Shown here: positions 36,494 to 47,909 of the stretch, piece by piece
Layout: every line of letters begins with the position of its first letter
How positions within the stretch are numbered: the stretch's first letter is position 1
Assembly (NCBI GenBank): GCA_029531795.1
Contig: JAPEIS010000010.1
Location: forward strand, 1,612,001 to 1,676,000
DNA length: 64,000 bases
DNA from: Sclerotinia nivalis
Taxonomy: Eukaryota; Ascomycota; Leotiomycetes; Helotiales; Sclerotiniaceae
Reading direction: 5' to 3'
Position numbers and translations under genes: made by a program
The notes under the pieces: generated by a model
Told to the model about the DNA's origin: nothing
Seen by the model: only the letters and a program-made list of their open reading frames with translations
Databases searched by the model: none

Positions 36494-38689
36494 CTTTTTG
36501 TTTTCTATAGTTCGGGGCAATTCGGTGGTAATTATAACAATTGTGTACCCAATGGGAGATGTAATTGTAATATTCAGGTCAATAATAATTTCGGGAAAGC
36601 AATTTGAAGATATAGATATAATGTGGGTATTCAATAGTAGAGAAATTATAGATCATTTAGAGGAGCTTTGTTTTTAAAAAATCGTAGTTAGGAATATAAA
36701 GTTTTCTATAATAATATAATAGACCATTATTTATAGTATATTTAGATAATGTAATATATGGGTATTTGATAGTATTTTTTTTTAAAACCTTTAGAATCGA
36801 TAATGGAAATGGATTGGATAGGTAAGTTTTAATAAGTAAAGGTTTTAATTCTTTAGAGGGTTTTAATTGTATAGATTCAGATAATTAGATAGAGATCAGA
36901 TTATTGAGTATTGTAGATAGTTCAGATTTATAAATAGGTAATTCGGATTTACGAATAGATGATTCGGGATTACAGATAAATGATAGAATATCGGTATAAA
37001 TTTGATTATAGATTATAATTGCGAAATGGACTTTTTTTTCAAATTAACAATAGGAAACAGATCTGTATTTAGATTTTCGATTTTCAGAATGGTTTGATTT
37101 TGATATAAAAGATATTCATTCTTTTCTTTAAATAAGTTCTTTGATTTTCTAATCAGAATATCGGGTTTCGTTTTTTGCTTTTCGGAGCGATATATAATCT
37201 TGAAATTAAAATAAAATAGAAATTCAGATTAGTGGGTTTGATGATAATTCAATAGTTTTGTTGTTGTAAAATACTTTAGGTTTTTGTAATTTATAATAAT
37301 TTTGATCAGGGAAGAAATATCTTTTAATTCGAGTTGTTATTCTTCAAAATAGTAGATGATTATCAATAATTCTTTATTATAAATCTTATAATTATATTCA
37401 ATGATAGAATACTTTTTTAAGAAATATATAATAGGTTTTAGAATCCTATTGTTATTATATTAAAAAAGGACTTTAGTAGATATATAATTCGATATATTCG
37501 TTTTTAAAATTATATCCTTTTCCTAATCGAAAGAAACTAATACAGATATTATTATAAATATAGCTTTCAAATTCGAGAATAATTTCTTATAAATAAGATT
37601 TTATTAGAAGATTATATTCTTTTTAATCAGATTTACTATCAAATAAATAATAGAAAAAAAGTTGCGAATAAAGCATCAATAGAAATTATTGAATTTTATA
37701 AATATCTATACATTTGTTAAGTTTTTCAGCATTTTCCAATCGATTATTGTTTTAATTTTGATTAAATCCATTCGAATCCTTTCTCGACCTACAATTAGAT
37801 TCAGGAATTTCGTTTCAGGTTTTAGAAATTCATATTTCGATAGATTGATATACAATCCGGCTTTTTGTAAAATATCTAATACTTTTTGTATATATTTTAT
37901 ATATTCGGAATAGATCTTGTTGTAAATCAGAATATCATTTAGATAAGTAGTACAGAATATATCCAGATATTTTTTCAGAGTATTATCGATAAATCATTGA
38001 AATATTGTTAAGGCTTCAATTAGTCTGAATAATATAATCAAGGTTTCGAATAAACCGAATCGGGTATAGAATATAATTAGATATTCTTGTTCTTCCTTCA
38101 TTTAGATATTATTGAAAATCGAAATAATATTTATTTTCGTAAAATATTTTATCTTTTTTAGGTTATTCAAGGATTCTTTAATCAAAAGTAATGAATATCA
38201 ATCTTTCATAAATAAATTATTCAATATATAATAGTTTATATAGAATCGAAGATTATTATTAGATTTCTTAACAAATAGAATAAACAAAATAGAAGCGGAG
38301 GAATTTGATCGAATGAATTCTTTTGTTAGATTTTCTTTTAATTATTCTTGTAAAGCTTTCAATTCGTCTCGAAATATCGAATATAGAGCTTCAAATAATA
38401 ATTTAGCTTTATTTTATAATCGAATATTATAATTATATAAATAGTGTAGGGGTAATTTGTTAATATTATATAAAGAAAATATATCGATTTATAAACGAAA
38501 TTCAGCAAACAAATCTTCAAAAGTAAAATCTTCTTTTTCTTTCAGGATTCGATTTATCAAATTGATATTAACTTGAAACATTTTGTAATCTCGATAGATA
38601 TATATCAAGTAGATTCGGATTGAAATATTTGTTATATCTTTTTTCTTTAGTATTTCAAAACAAAACAATAGATAAACAAGACGGGCTTT
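36494..38689 (-). pseudogene. Gypsy-B2 pol relic, RT to integrase part
   Basis: Minus-strand continuation of gypsy-B2, aligned with B1 from about 17325 to 19473. It holds the N-terminal half of integrase, RNase H (about 37450-37130) and reverse transcriptase (about 38290-37800). The YLDD box reads YLND near 37932. Just upstream of the RT it keeps 39 bp (38424-38462) that B1 has lost; these encode the segment LPLHYLYNYNI, a match to the conserved LPPHRPYDHxI entry to Ty3 reverse transcriptase. It is cut at 38689 by gypsy-C. Confidence 0.88.
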
Positions 38690-38944
38690 TGTGACGATCC
38701 TGTTATTCTATTATGCCATAAATGCCTTAGGCCATTCTTTCGGCTTTTGGTCCCCTCCGAAGGGACCAAAATGCCTCAGGTTATTATTTCATTTATTTCA
38801 TCCTGTATTCGCTTAGGGCTTTGGTCCCCTCCGAGGGGATCATAAAAGGCTCAACTCTATTGTATTTGGTACGATAATTTGTTATTCTCTAGTATAGATT
38901 AATTGATTCATTCTATCATACCTTGAATTAAGACCATCGTTATA
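38690..38944 (+). repeat. 5' LTR of gypsy-C (255 bp) with two hairpins
   Basis: Begins TGTGACGATCC and ends ATCGTTATA. A perfect 10-bp stem, TTTTGGTCCC/GGGACCAAAA (38745-38754, 38762-38771), is followed by a second copy of similar sequence with an 8-bp stem (about 38823-38841). GCCTTAGGC is at 38724-38732. It differs from the 3' LTR by about 18 transitions and no indels. Confidence 0.96.
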
Positions 38945-39098
38945 TTATAACAAACTCATTAGCACCCCTGAGAAGAACAGAATATCCCCTGAGAAAACCA
39001 GAATATCTAGCTAGTTATACCCATCGAGATCATTGAACTAGCGAAACTCTTTACACATATCCGACTGACCTTTCCGAATTTTCATCGGTATCACCGCT
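38945..39098 (+). other. Gypsy-C leader between 5' LTR and gag
   Basis: About 150 bp without coding potential. The primer binding site should lie at its left end, but I cannot match it to a particular tRNA 3' end by eye. Confidence 0.5.
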
Positions 39099-40470
39099 AT
39101 GTCTACCCGTTCGAGAAAACCCTGTATGTCTTTGCTCACTACCACTGAATCCGTTGCAGCGGAATTACAAACTCAAATCGAACAAACTAAACAAAAGGAA
39201 GATTCTGGATTTGATACAGAAATCAACGAAACAGCAGCTATAAACCTGCCCTTGCATCCATCAATTCGAAAAGAACTAGTTCCTTCTATAACCGAAACAA
39301 CAAATTTTTAAAGCCTATAAAAAGAAAACCACGAAATCCGAACTCAAAACTAGGTCATATTAGAACAATTGGACCAGATTCATTTCGCTTTAGCTAGCTT
39401 TTTACAAGAAAGATTCTCTGATGTAGACGATAATAGATCTCCCTTTTATTCTCGAACACAACAATAGCATTCTCAACAAATTGAAGATTCTGATATTGCT
39501 ATACCTAACAAAGAAGGTTCTACAACAAAAAGAAGATCAATATCTATAGTATCTCCCTATAGAAGATTCAATGCAAAAATAAAAGACCCTAAACCCCTTA
39601 GCGATAGAATCAACCCTTTTTTCGAATCATAAAGACTCCTTGCAGAAGGAAAACTCTTGGATAACACAGATCACTACTTGGACAAAAATACGAAAGTTCA
39701 CACTATCTTCCGATGGACTATTGATAACACACAACAACATCTGAAGCCGAAAATGATCCGAAAAAAGTTTGCTACATACCAAAGCGTTTTAGATTACCTT
39801 GGTTCTATTTACTTTGCATCTAATCGATAGGAATTGGTTATAGACGAATTCCGATTTTTACGAATAGGAATTATGACTTTCTATCAATTCTATATACAAT
39901 TCTTGGAACTCGCAACAGAAGCCGACCAACCAGAAGACTCCTTTCGAAGAGAATTCATTTCGAAACTTTCCTTCTCGCTGAGAACTATGATAGTAGCCAC
40001 TATGGACCTTTACTCCGATTTCCAGAATTATATAAATCATTTAACGAATGTGGATGCAAGGATGTGTATTGTGAATCAGAAATATATTATAATAGTCAGA
40101 AATCTTGATCGAAAAGCTCTTTTGCTTGATAATTGCGTTAGGAGTTCTACCTCCTTGTATAACAATACCAAGCTAGAATGTGTGGGAAGGGAAAAATCGG
40201 CCGTTCTTGGCTTCATACCGAATTTCAAATCTCACTCTTCTATTCCATTCTTTGCTTGCTTCAAATGTAAAGCCCCTAATTGAATCAAGGACTATGTTTG
40301 TCCCTCTGGTATCTATAAGGTTGATACAGTCTCCGAAGACGAGGAAACCCCTTCAGAACTTTCTGATTCCGATTTATGTGAATCGGGAAAGGACTAGTCC
40401 TTGGGAAAGTCTCCTCCCAAGGTTATCAATATGATCTCAAATATATTGATCTTCGGAGCCTTATAAGTAA
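39099..40470 (+). pseudogene. Gypsy-C gag relic
   Basis: Starts ATG 39099 (MSTRSRKPCMSLLTTTESVA) and keeps one frame to about 40470, roughly 455 codons. Stops interrupt it at 39309, several places to 39480, near 39630, at 39828 and after 40280. The well preserved middle (39834-40283, 149 residues) has an EFRFLRIGIMTFYQFYIQFLE-type segment, with FVETATEADQP-like context, typical of Ty3 capsid. A degenerate Cys motif FACFKCKAPN is followed by a stop and DYVCP near 40245-40300, probably the zinc knuckle. An acidic Ser-rich tail follows. The pol frame overlaps its end, one base back. Confidence 0.85.
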
Positions 40471-43400
40471 CAACAGCTTTCTACTCCCTTGTTATTTTTT
40501 AGCTTATGATTTCCAAATCCGGTCTTCCGCATTGGCGGATACCGGTGTGTTTGCTTATTTGCTTATTAATATTCGTTTTGCATATCAACTTTCTTGATGT
40601 ACTAGCGTCCCTATCACTCCTTTGAACAATTCTATCCCTGTTCAAGGATACGACGGCCGGCAAGGTGCCGCTGTTACCCATTCTATCCGTTTAATATTCC
40701 GATTGGATAGTAGAACCTTCCTTCAAGCCCTTTTCTTATTAATTGATATGAAAAGGGATATCATCATTGAAGACCTATAGTTCAAAACCTATGATGTAAT
40801 ATTTAAATCCTTCAACCACCAATTAGTATGGTCAAAGGATTTACTACCAGTTCTATGCTTTTCAAGGGATATAATCATTTCCAGAAAATCTCTTTCAACC
40901 TCCAAGCCATTATCCAACCCCGAATTTGAAAAAGATATACAACGACGTGATGCCTTTTTCGAAGTCGATCATCTAGAATCCTTTTTTCCTTTAGCTAGAT
41001 TTATTATTAAATACAAATGGGATTTACGCATTAGCCTCCAACAAATAAAAAAGGAATTCCAGGAAAGCTCATCTATCAAACGAAATTTGCTCCCCTCCGC
41101 AAAGACCAAACCAACTAATCGCTTTGCACTCTTAAATAAGCTGTTTTCCGAACACTATCAATCAACCTATCTCTTATAGATCGCTATCGACATCATTGCG
41201 ATCTCCGCTGAAGCTTTCAAAATGCATAATCGTCGTTGCGATAATACCATCTTTTCCACTAGCATTCATGAAATCAATACAATGCTAGAAGATCGAATGC
41301 GGAATTCGAACGACGAAGAGCTTCAGGAACTGATCCAAAGAGTCCTTTAGGCTTATTATGAGTACCTTGAAGTCTTCTCCAAAAAAGAATCAGATAAATT
41401 GCCACAACACATTGCATACGATTATAAAATCGAAATTCCCCCCGACGCACAACTCAGAACTAACCCGATATACAATATGTCTTTGAAGGAATTACTAATC
41501 GTAAAAGAATATCTGGTGGACAATCTGAAAAAGAGTTTTATCGAAACTAGCTTCTCTTCCTTCGTTGTGTTTGTACTTTTCGTTTCCAAACCAAATGGTG
41601 GTTTATGCTTTTGTATCGATTTCCGACGTTTTAATGTGTTTACCAAAAGAGATGAATACCCTTTGCCTTTAATCGACGAAACGCTAGCATGCATATCGAA
41701 ATCGAAAATTTTTACGAAGCTGGATATCCGGCAAGCATTTCATCGAATTCGTATGCATTCTGATTCCGAAGATTTAATTACATTCCGAATCCGATACAGA
41801 ATTTATAAGTGTAAAATCTTACCCTTCGGATTAACCAATGGTTTTGCTATTTATTAGCGTTATATGAACGATATTCTTTTCGATCTTTTGGATATAATGT
41901 GTATGGCTTACCTAGACGACATTCTGATTTACTTTGAAAACGAATTAGAGTACGAATTGTATGTGTTACAGGTTCTTAATCATCTCCGAAAAGCTGATCT
42001 ACAGACCGATATTAACAAATGTGAATTCAATGTTAAAAGGACTAAATACCTTAGTTTTATTATTTCTATAGAAGGAATAGAGATCGATCTATAGAAAATC
42101 GAAGTCATAAAAGAATGGAAAGCCCCTACAAATGTTAGAGGAGTACAATCCTTTCTAGGGTTTTGTAACTTTTATAGACGTTTTATACAAGATTTCGGAC
42201 GAATCGTTTACCCCTTGACCAATCTGATCAAAAAGGAAATTCCCTTTATATGGGATAACGCTTGCACCACTGTTTTCAACCGTTTTAAATAGGTTATACT
42301 CTAGACCCCTATATTGAAGCATTACCAATTACATCTTCAGATTATGATTGAGACAGATGTTTCAGACAGTGTTGTCGGCGGAGTGCTTTTTTAACTATAC
42401 GACGACAATCAATGGTATCCTATTGCTTTCTTTACCAAAACTATGCTTCCGGTTGAAATGAATTATGTTATATTCGATAAGGAAATGTTTGTTGTTATTA
42501 AGGCTTTCAAAATCTGGAAAACAGAATTTACAGGTTCTTTTTATTGTATTAAAGTCGTTACCGATTATAAAGCTTTAGAATACTTTATAACCAAGAAAAC
42601 CTTGAATCAACGATAAACAGGGTGGTCTGAAACCTTAGCAAACTTTTGGTTTGAAATATCATATCAATCGGAAATCAATAATACTGCAGCAGATACCTTT
42701 AACCGCCGTAATCAAGAAATGGAAACGCAGAAAACAGTACGATTTGAATATCGTATTCAAATTCTACTCCCATTAGAAGTTCTTGACAAAAGGATATTGG
42801 ACGAACTCAGTATGGAAAGGGGGGAGGTAGTTGCGATCCTAACTATTGAAGTAGAAGAACTTGATCTTGTAGATTGTATCCTACAAACCAACTGCACACA
42901 TCCTTCTGTACAATCAGAACACGATTTAGCTGTTAAACTGAAAAAAGAATATTCTATACGTAATAGCTTATTACTCCACAAAGACCGATTAGTTGTACCC
43001 AATATAGATAACCTCCGTACTAATCTTATAGAAGAAGTCTATACCCAAATCTCTTCAATTCATTCTAGTAAAACCAAAACGAAACTAATCGTAAAAAAGC
43101 AGTATTTTTGGAAAGGAATGGCCGACTATATCGACCAGTACATCGACAATTGTACCACTTACCACAATTATCATATCCCGAGAGATCGAACGCCTGGTTT
43201 TTTGCATCTTTTGCCTATTCCTGTCCGACTATGAGCAGATATATCAATGGACTTCAAATCATTTCCGAAGGATAAATACAGATACGATAACATTTTTGTG
43301 ATTGTCGACAAGCTATCGAAGCAATTAATATGTATCCCTTGCTATCACACTACGACCGCCCGGAAAATAGCTTTACTATACCTGAACCACATCTACCGTT

Positions 43401-44470
43401 GAAAAGACGCCCCAATTACTATTACATCCGATAGAGGTCTACAATTCATTTCCAACTTCTGGAACGAATTCATACAAATCCTAAATGTCAAATTAAAACT
43501 ATCCACAGCCTACCATCCTCAAATAGATGAACAAATCGAAATCATGAATCAGTATCTGGATCAACGACTCCGACCCTATATCAATTACTATCAAGATAAT
43601 TGGTCGGAACTCTTGTGTATAATGGATTACGTACAACTCATTATGCCCTATGAAAGCTTGGGAATGTCCCCTTTCGAACTTCAAAACGGATATTCTCCAA
43701 CCACTTCCTTCGATTGGGACAGACCCCCTTCCAATACCCCTTATACAGCTACGGAAAAGTTGAATTATGCTGACGCATAGGCTTTCTCCAAACGTATATA
43801 TAAGGCTTGGAAGATGGCTAAGGATATCCTTTCTAAAGTCCAACAAAAGAAGGTAAAGGATATCGATCGCCATCAACAACCTATCGACTTCCAAGTAGAA
43901 AACGAAGTATATATAACTACTAGAAACTTCATTACGGAAAGACCTAGCCGCAAGTTCGATCTGCAGATGGCCGGACTATATTGTATACTCGAAAAAGTCG
44001 GCCATTCGTATCGATTGGACCTTCCTGAAAGTATGCAAATCCATAAAGTCTTTTCCCCCGATAAACTACGAAAAGCTATAGGAAACCCAATTCCCAAATA
44101 ACGTATCGAACCTCCTCCACCTATTGTAATAACAGCAGATACGGAATTCGAAATGCAGCAAATCCTAGTATCGAAACTTCTCTGCGGACAAATCCGATAT
44201 AAGGTAAAATAAATAGAATACAATAACGATCCTGTATAGTATTACTATTCCGACGTTATGTACACTCCATATAAGATACAGAAATTCTATACTCAATATC
44301 CTGAAGCTGTAAAACCTCCTAATCACCTTCTTGAATAGATAAAAGCCTAGAAGAATGGTAACAACAACTACAACGAATTCGCAGATAATAAACCTATAAA
44401 TAGAACCACAAAACAGAATTATTTATCTGCTCTCCCTTTCTTCGAAACAGAGGTTATATCTAAATTATAA
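40400..44470 (+). pseudogene. Gypsy-C pol, full-length, single frame with about 17 stops
   Basis: All domains lie in the same frame over 4 kb. Protease keeps the active site ADTG (40535-40546). Reverse transcriptase spans about 41400-42090 with SKPNGGLCFCIDFRRFN, TKLDIRQAFHRI and an intact YLDD at 41909-41923. RNase H is at about 42340-42600 (ETDVSDSVVGG). Integrase shows a degenerate zinc-binding region near 43030-43190, then the core with MDF, SDRGLQF and IEIMNQYLD, so the D, D, E positions are kept. A chromodomain-like tail lies near 44130-44330 (IRYKVK, stop, IEYNNDPV), ending at 44468-44470. Stops are at former Gln and Trp codons. It is one substitution class away from an intact pol. Confidence 0.93.
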
Positions 44471-44633
44471 TTCACTTCAAAAAATCATCTATTGTTGTTT
44501 TTGCTTTTTCTGTTATTTATTTGCTTTGATTTTTACCCCGTTCCTCCTCTTTCTTTATTATTATTCTATTCAATATATAATAACTATATTTCCATCAAAC
44601 CAATTCAACTCACTAAAAAATATCTTTTCCATT
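44471..44633 (+). other. Spacer between gypsy-C pol and the extra ORF
   Basis: About 160 bp, very T-rich. The frame of the downstream ORF stays open back to 44526, but the first 36 codons are hydrophobic low-complexity translation and the next ATG (44634) begins a more protein-like sequence. A promoter or splice signal for a separate transcript could lie here; none is demonstrable. Confidence 0.5.
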
Positions 44634-45761
44634 ATGAATTTTCTAGGAAATCTATTCAATTCGCTTCGAAGAGCTGTTGCGGTTTCATCCTCAAACAATC
44701 CTACCGACGATCGCTCCTCTCCTTCCGCCTCTCCCTCTTCGAGACTTGCTACATCTCCTTTTGTGATGGAAAATGCTGGTTGCTCTTCTCCTGAGCAAAA
44801 CAAGAGCTCCCAAATAATTGTATCTCCGAACAATAAAGAAATATATTTCTCCAATGTCATCGATTTTATCGAAAATCACCCAGATATGTCTATCGTCGAT
44901 GCAGCACAAATGGTTGATATGGCCAAAATACAAACTGTACAAACTGATACCGATCTCGAAGATTTTGTTCATCGCTTCGATATATTCGAAAGAACGAAAC
45001 AATTTTATAAACAATTAAATATAACAAAGGAAAACACAAACGAAAAGCATACGAAATTCGTCGAAATGGCTGATAGAGGCAAACACGCGAGACTCGATAT
45101 CGGATTTTTGCAGAAAAGGCTAACCACCTACACTCAAAACAGAGCATTAGCTTTAAAGCTATTTATTGAAGCTCATCCAAAATAACAAACAAATACTACT
45201 CTCGCATCCAAACTCGCCCACATCGTAATCACAGCGATCAACAGTATTAATGTATACCGAACCCTGAATACTACTATCATCGAGCATTTTCAACAATACA
45301 ATCACAAAAGTAGAAGCAATGGAAATCGAATTCCGGAACCCGTTACAATTAACATGAAGCATATACAAACGCTTATCAATTCCAAAAATGATATCCCTTG
45401 TCCCTCCTGTACCCTTTCCTTTATGAAAAATAAAGGACTTACCATACTACCTTATAACCTCCTCGGAAAATACGAAAAAGGAGAAATTGGTATTATATCA
45501 GACCGATTCAACAATGAACCTCTTCGTCATTGCGATATTGTTACATTGGATGTAGTATTCGATATATTAGATTATATATGTGAAACCAGGCAATCCGTGA
45601 AAACCCCTTCAACTCCGATAAAAAAGGCCTTCGCAAAGTCTATCGAAATCGAAAACGACGATGATGATTCCATCCCTAATACGCTACAAAGGAAGAGAAA
45701 AGCTATATTGATAAAACAAAAACCTGCTTCATTGGTACGAAAGGTTAGGAGGAAGGTTTGA
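44634..45761 (+). pseudogene. Extra ORF of gypsy-C between pol and 3' LTR, function unknown (375 residues, one stop)
   Basis: I do not recognise this protein. ATG 44634 (MNFLGNLFNSLRRAVAVSSS) to TGA at 45759-45761, same orientation as pol but in a different frame. A single TAA at 45183-45185 interrupts it, most simply a former CAA. The N-terminus is Ser/Pro-rich (about residues 18-45); residues 60-180 are charged and helical-looking; residues about 253-260 hold a CPSC pair, with a further Cys-His region to about 325; the C-terminus is strongly basic (RKRKAILIK, RKVRRKV) like a nuclear localisation or nucleic-acid binding tail. I see no signal peptide or transmembrane segment, so it does not look like an envelope gene. 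The ATG at 44526 is an alternative start. Its integrity relative to the rest of the window suggests it was a real gene of the element. Confidence 0.72.
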
Positions 45762-45780
45762 GGGTAAGCCTGTTTTCTTT

Positions 45781-45793
45781 GAGAGGGGGGTGA
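45781..45793 (+). promoter_or_regulatory. Polypurine tract of gypsy-C
   Basis: gagaggggggtga directly precedes the 3' LTR, as required for plus-strand DNA priming in LTR retrotransposons. It is an unusually intact G-run for this window. Confidence 0.85.
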
Positions 45794-46048
45794 TATGATG
45801 ATCCTGTTATTCTATTATACTATAAATGCTTTAGGCTATTCTTTCGGCTTTTGGTCCCCTCCGAAGGGACCAAAATGCCTCAGGTTATTATTTCATTTAT
45901 TTCATTCTATATTCGTTTAGGGCTTTGGTCCCCTTCAAGGGGATTATAAAAGGTTCAACTCTATTGTATTTGGTATGGTAATTTGTTATTCTCTAGTATA
46001 GATTAATTGATTCATTCTATCATGCCTTGAATTAAGACCATCGTCACA
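45794..46048 (+). repeat. 3' LTR of gypsy-C (255 bp)
   Basis: Begins TATGATGATCC and ends ATCGTCACA. The first hairpin is conserved, the second is broken by transitions (cccttcaagggg). Confidence 0.96.
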
Positions 46049-47909
46049 GCTTTGATAAAGATATCGGATAGGGTTCGGATACTTAATGGTTGTACAGATG
46101 TATTATAGGATTTCTGGCAAAACTTGTTATTAAAGCGAAAGGTATTGAATATGAATCCGATATAGGAATTGTACTTTTTTAGTTAAATTAGTTTTAGAAT
46201 AATCGAATAATAAATTAGTTTAATAATATAGATTTTTGATTTTTTCTTATAATAATTATTGATTTGCAGATCGGTTAGAATATAACGATCTATTTGGTTT
46301 TCAAATAGTATTTTCCTATCGAATCCAATGATTTCGAATGGGATAGGTAATTTGTATATTAGAAATTTAATAGCTTCAATTCAATTTCGATTTGCGAAAA
46401 TATATTTTTTGTATTTATTATTTATTATAATATAGATAAAATAGAATCGATTAGATATTAGTAGGATAATAATAAACAATATCATTAGATTTGCTCGATT
46501 GTTTGTTTTTTCAACGAAAGATAAACCTCGAATTATAGTAGCAGATAGATATAATATATATGGGGTTTTCGTTTGATAATGATTTATATCAAACGGATTC
46601 CGTTTCCTGAATTCGGGGAACCGAGAGAGGATAAACTGTATAATGATATAGTATACAATTGGATCTAAATGAAAAACGGAATAAAGAATAACGGAACAAA
46701 ACTAATAAAGTTAGTTCTAATTTATATAGAACAATTATCTGGAAACAAGCAATCTTTTATATAGTGATTAGTAAATCTATAACGGAAGTATTTCTTTCGT
46801 TTATATCTATTAGTACGTTTTTGGGAATTGAGATTTATTAGATCTTTAATAGATATAATCGTAGTAGGAGTAACAAATTGAGTAGTAGTATTCAGAGACG
46901 GAGCAAAGATACAGTTAATAGGATTCAGGTTTTGAATAATAATATAGAGCAACAGGATAATTGAATTACAATCGAAGCCGATCGGTTTTATCAAATACAA
47001 ATAGCGATTTTTCAATATCTATACAAAAGCAGCGAATGTATTAGTACTATCTATAGATAGTTTAGTAATAAAAATTTAATTCTTCAATTCATTCAATAGG
47101 ATTTGTTCTAATAAAATAACTAGAGTATTATTATTATCGGCTATCCCGATTTTCAATGTTAGTTTTTAAAATTCAATATAAAAGATATAGAATAACTGAT
47201 TTCTTTGTTTTAGATTGATCAAGAGTTTTCGGATCTCGATTTGTTTGTTTTGATTTCTATAAGCTTTTTTTAATATCTATAATAGATTTCTATAATCGAT
47301 AAGTTTAACAAATTGTTCTTTGATATTATATAATCGAATTTATACGATAATGAGTTCAATTAATTTTTCAGTTATATAAATCAAACCGGAATATAGGGAA
47401 ATAAAGTGATTGGAATTGGTATATATTTTATTTTATATTTGATCGATAAATCGATCGAGATCGATTTTCGTTTTATCAAATAGTATAGAGTCAGGTATTT
47501 TCTTATTCAATTGAGGCTTCGATAGAATAGGAATGGTAGTTGGGATTGTAATAGATGTTAGGGGTGAGGGGTTGGTTAGGTTGGTGGGGGTTGAAATAGG
47601 TGGGGCGATGGGGATGGGATAAAGTTGAATTAGATAGATAATCAATTTATTGTTTTTTTTTTCATTGTGTAAATATAGTTTTTTCGATTTGTAAATCGAA
47701 AATAAGCTTTTGAATTATGGATTGTAGATCGATTATTTCTGTTTTTACTTTTATATTATATTTGTAAAAGGAGATAAAATAATAATATTAGATCGTGGTA
47801 TCGCTGATTACAACAATAACGAATTCTTCAAGAGAACCAGATTGATTAGATAGATGCGAATAGAACAATATCGTAAAAGTATCGATATAAGTAAATAAAA
47901 GCTATATAG
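46049..47909 (-). pseudogene. Gypsy-B2 gag and protease relic
   Basis: Minus-strand continuation of B2, aligned to B1 from about 19469 to 21331. Gag opens near 47500 with KIPDSILFDKTKIDLDRFIDQI-like sequence; the upstream segment (47521-47640) is Pro/Thr/Ile-rich because the plus strand there has almost no C. The zinc knuckle near 46770-46810 reads YFRYRFTNHYIKDC, with two Cys replaced by Tyr. The protease region lies near 46430. The longest open pieces are 97 residues (46722-47015) and 70 residues (47433-47645). Confidence 0.86.

Larger units (their letters stand above)
38690..46048 (+). mobile_element. Gypsy-C, best-preserved Ty3/gypsy element, nested in gypsy-B2, with an extra ORF
   Basis: LTRs of 255 bp at 38690-38944 and 45794-46048, ends TGTGACGA/TCGTCACA, target duplication gcttt at 38685-38689 and 46049-46053. 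B1 shows the uninterrupted site at about 19469-19473. It carries gag, pol and a third reading frame before the 3' LTR, 7.36 kb in all. It is visibly less AT-rich than its surroundings and keeps key catalytic motifs, so it is among the younger insertions. Confidence 0.97.

Noticed and set aside
43499..45368. Several open frames of 70-130 residues on the minus strand over gypsy-C integrase and the extra ORF
   Set aside because: They are antisense shadows of the plus-strand genes: no recognisable motifs, and they vanish outside the coding areas.
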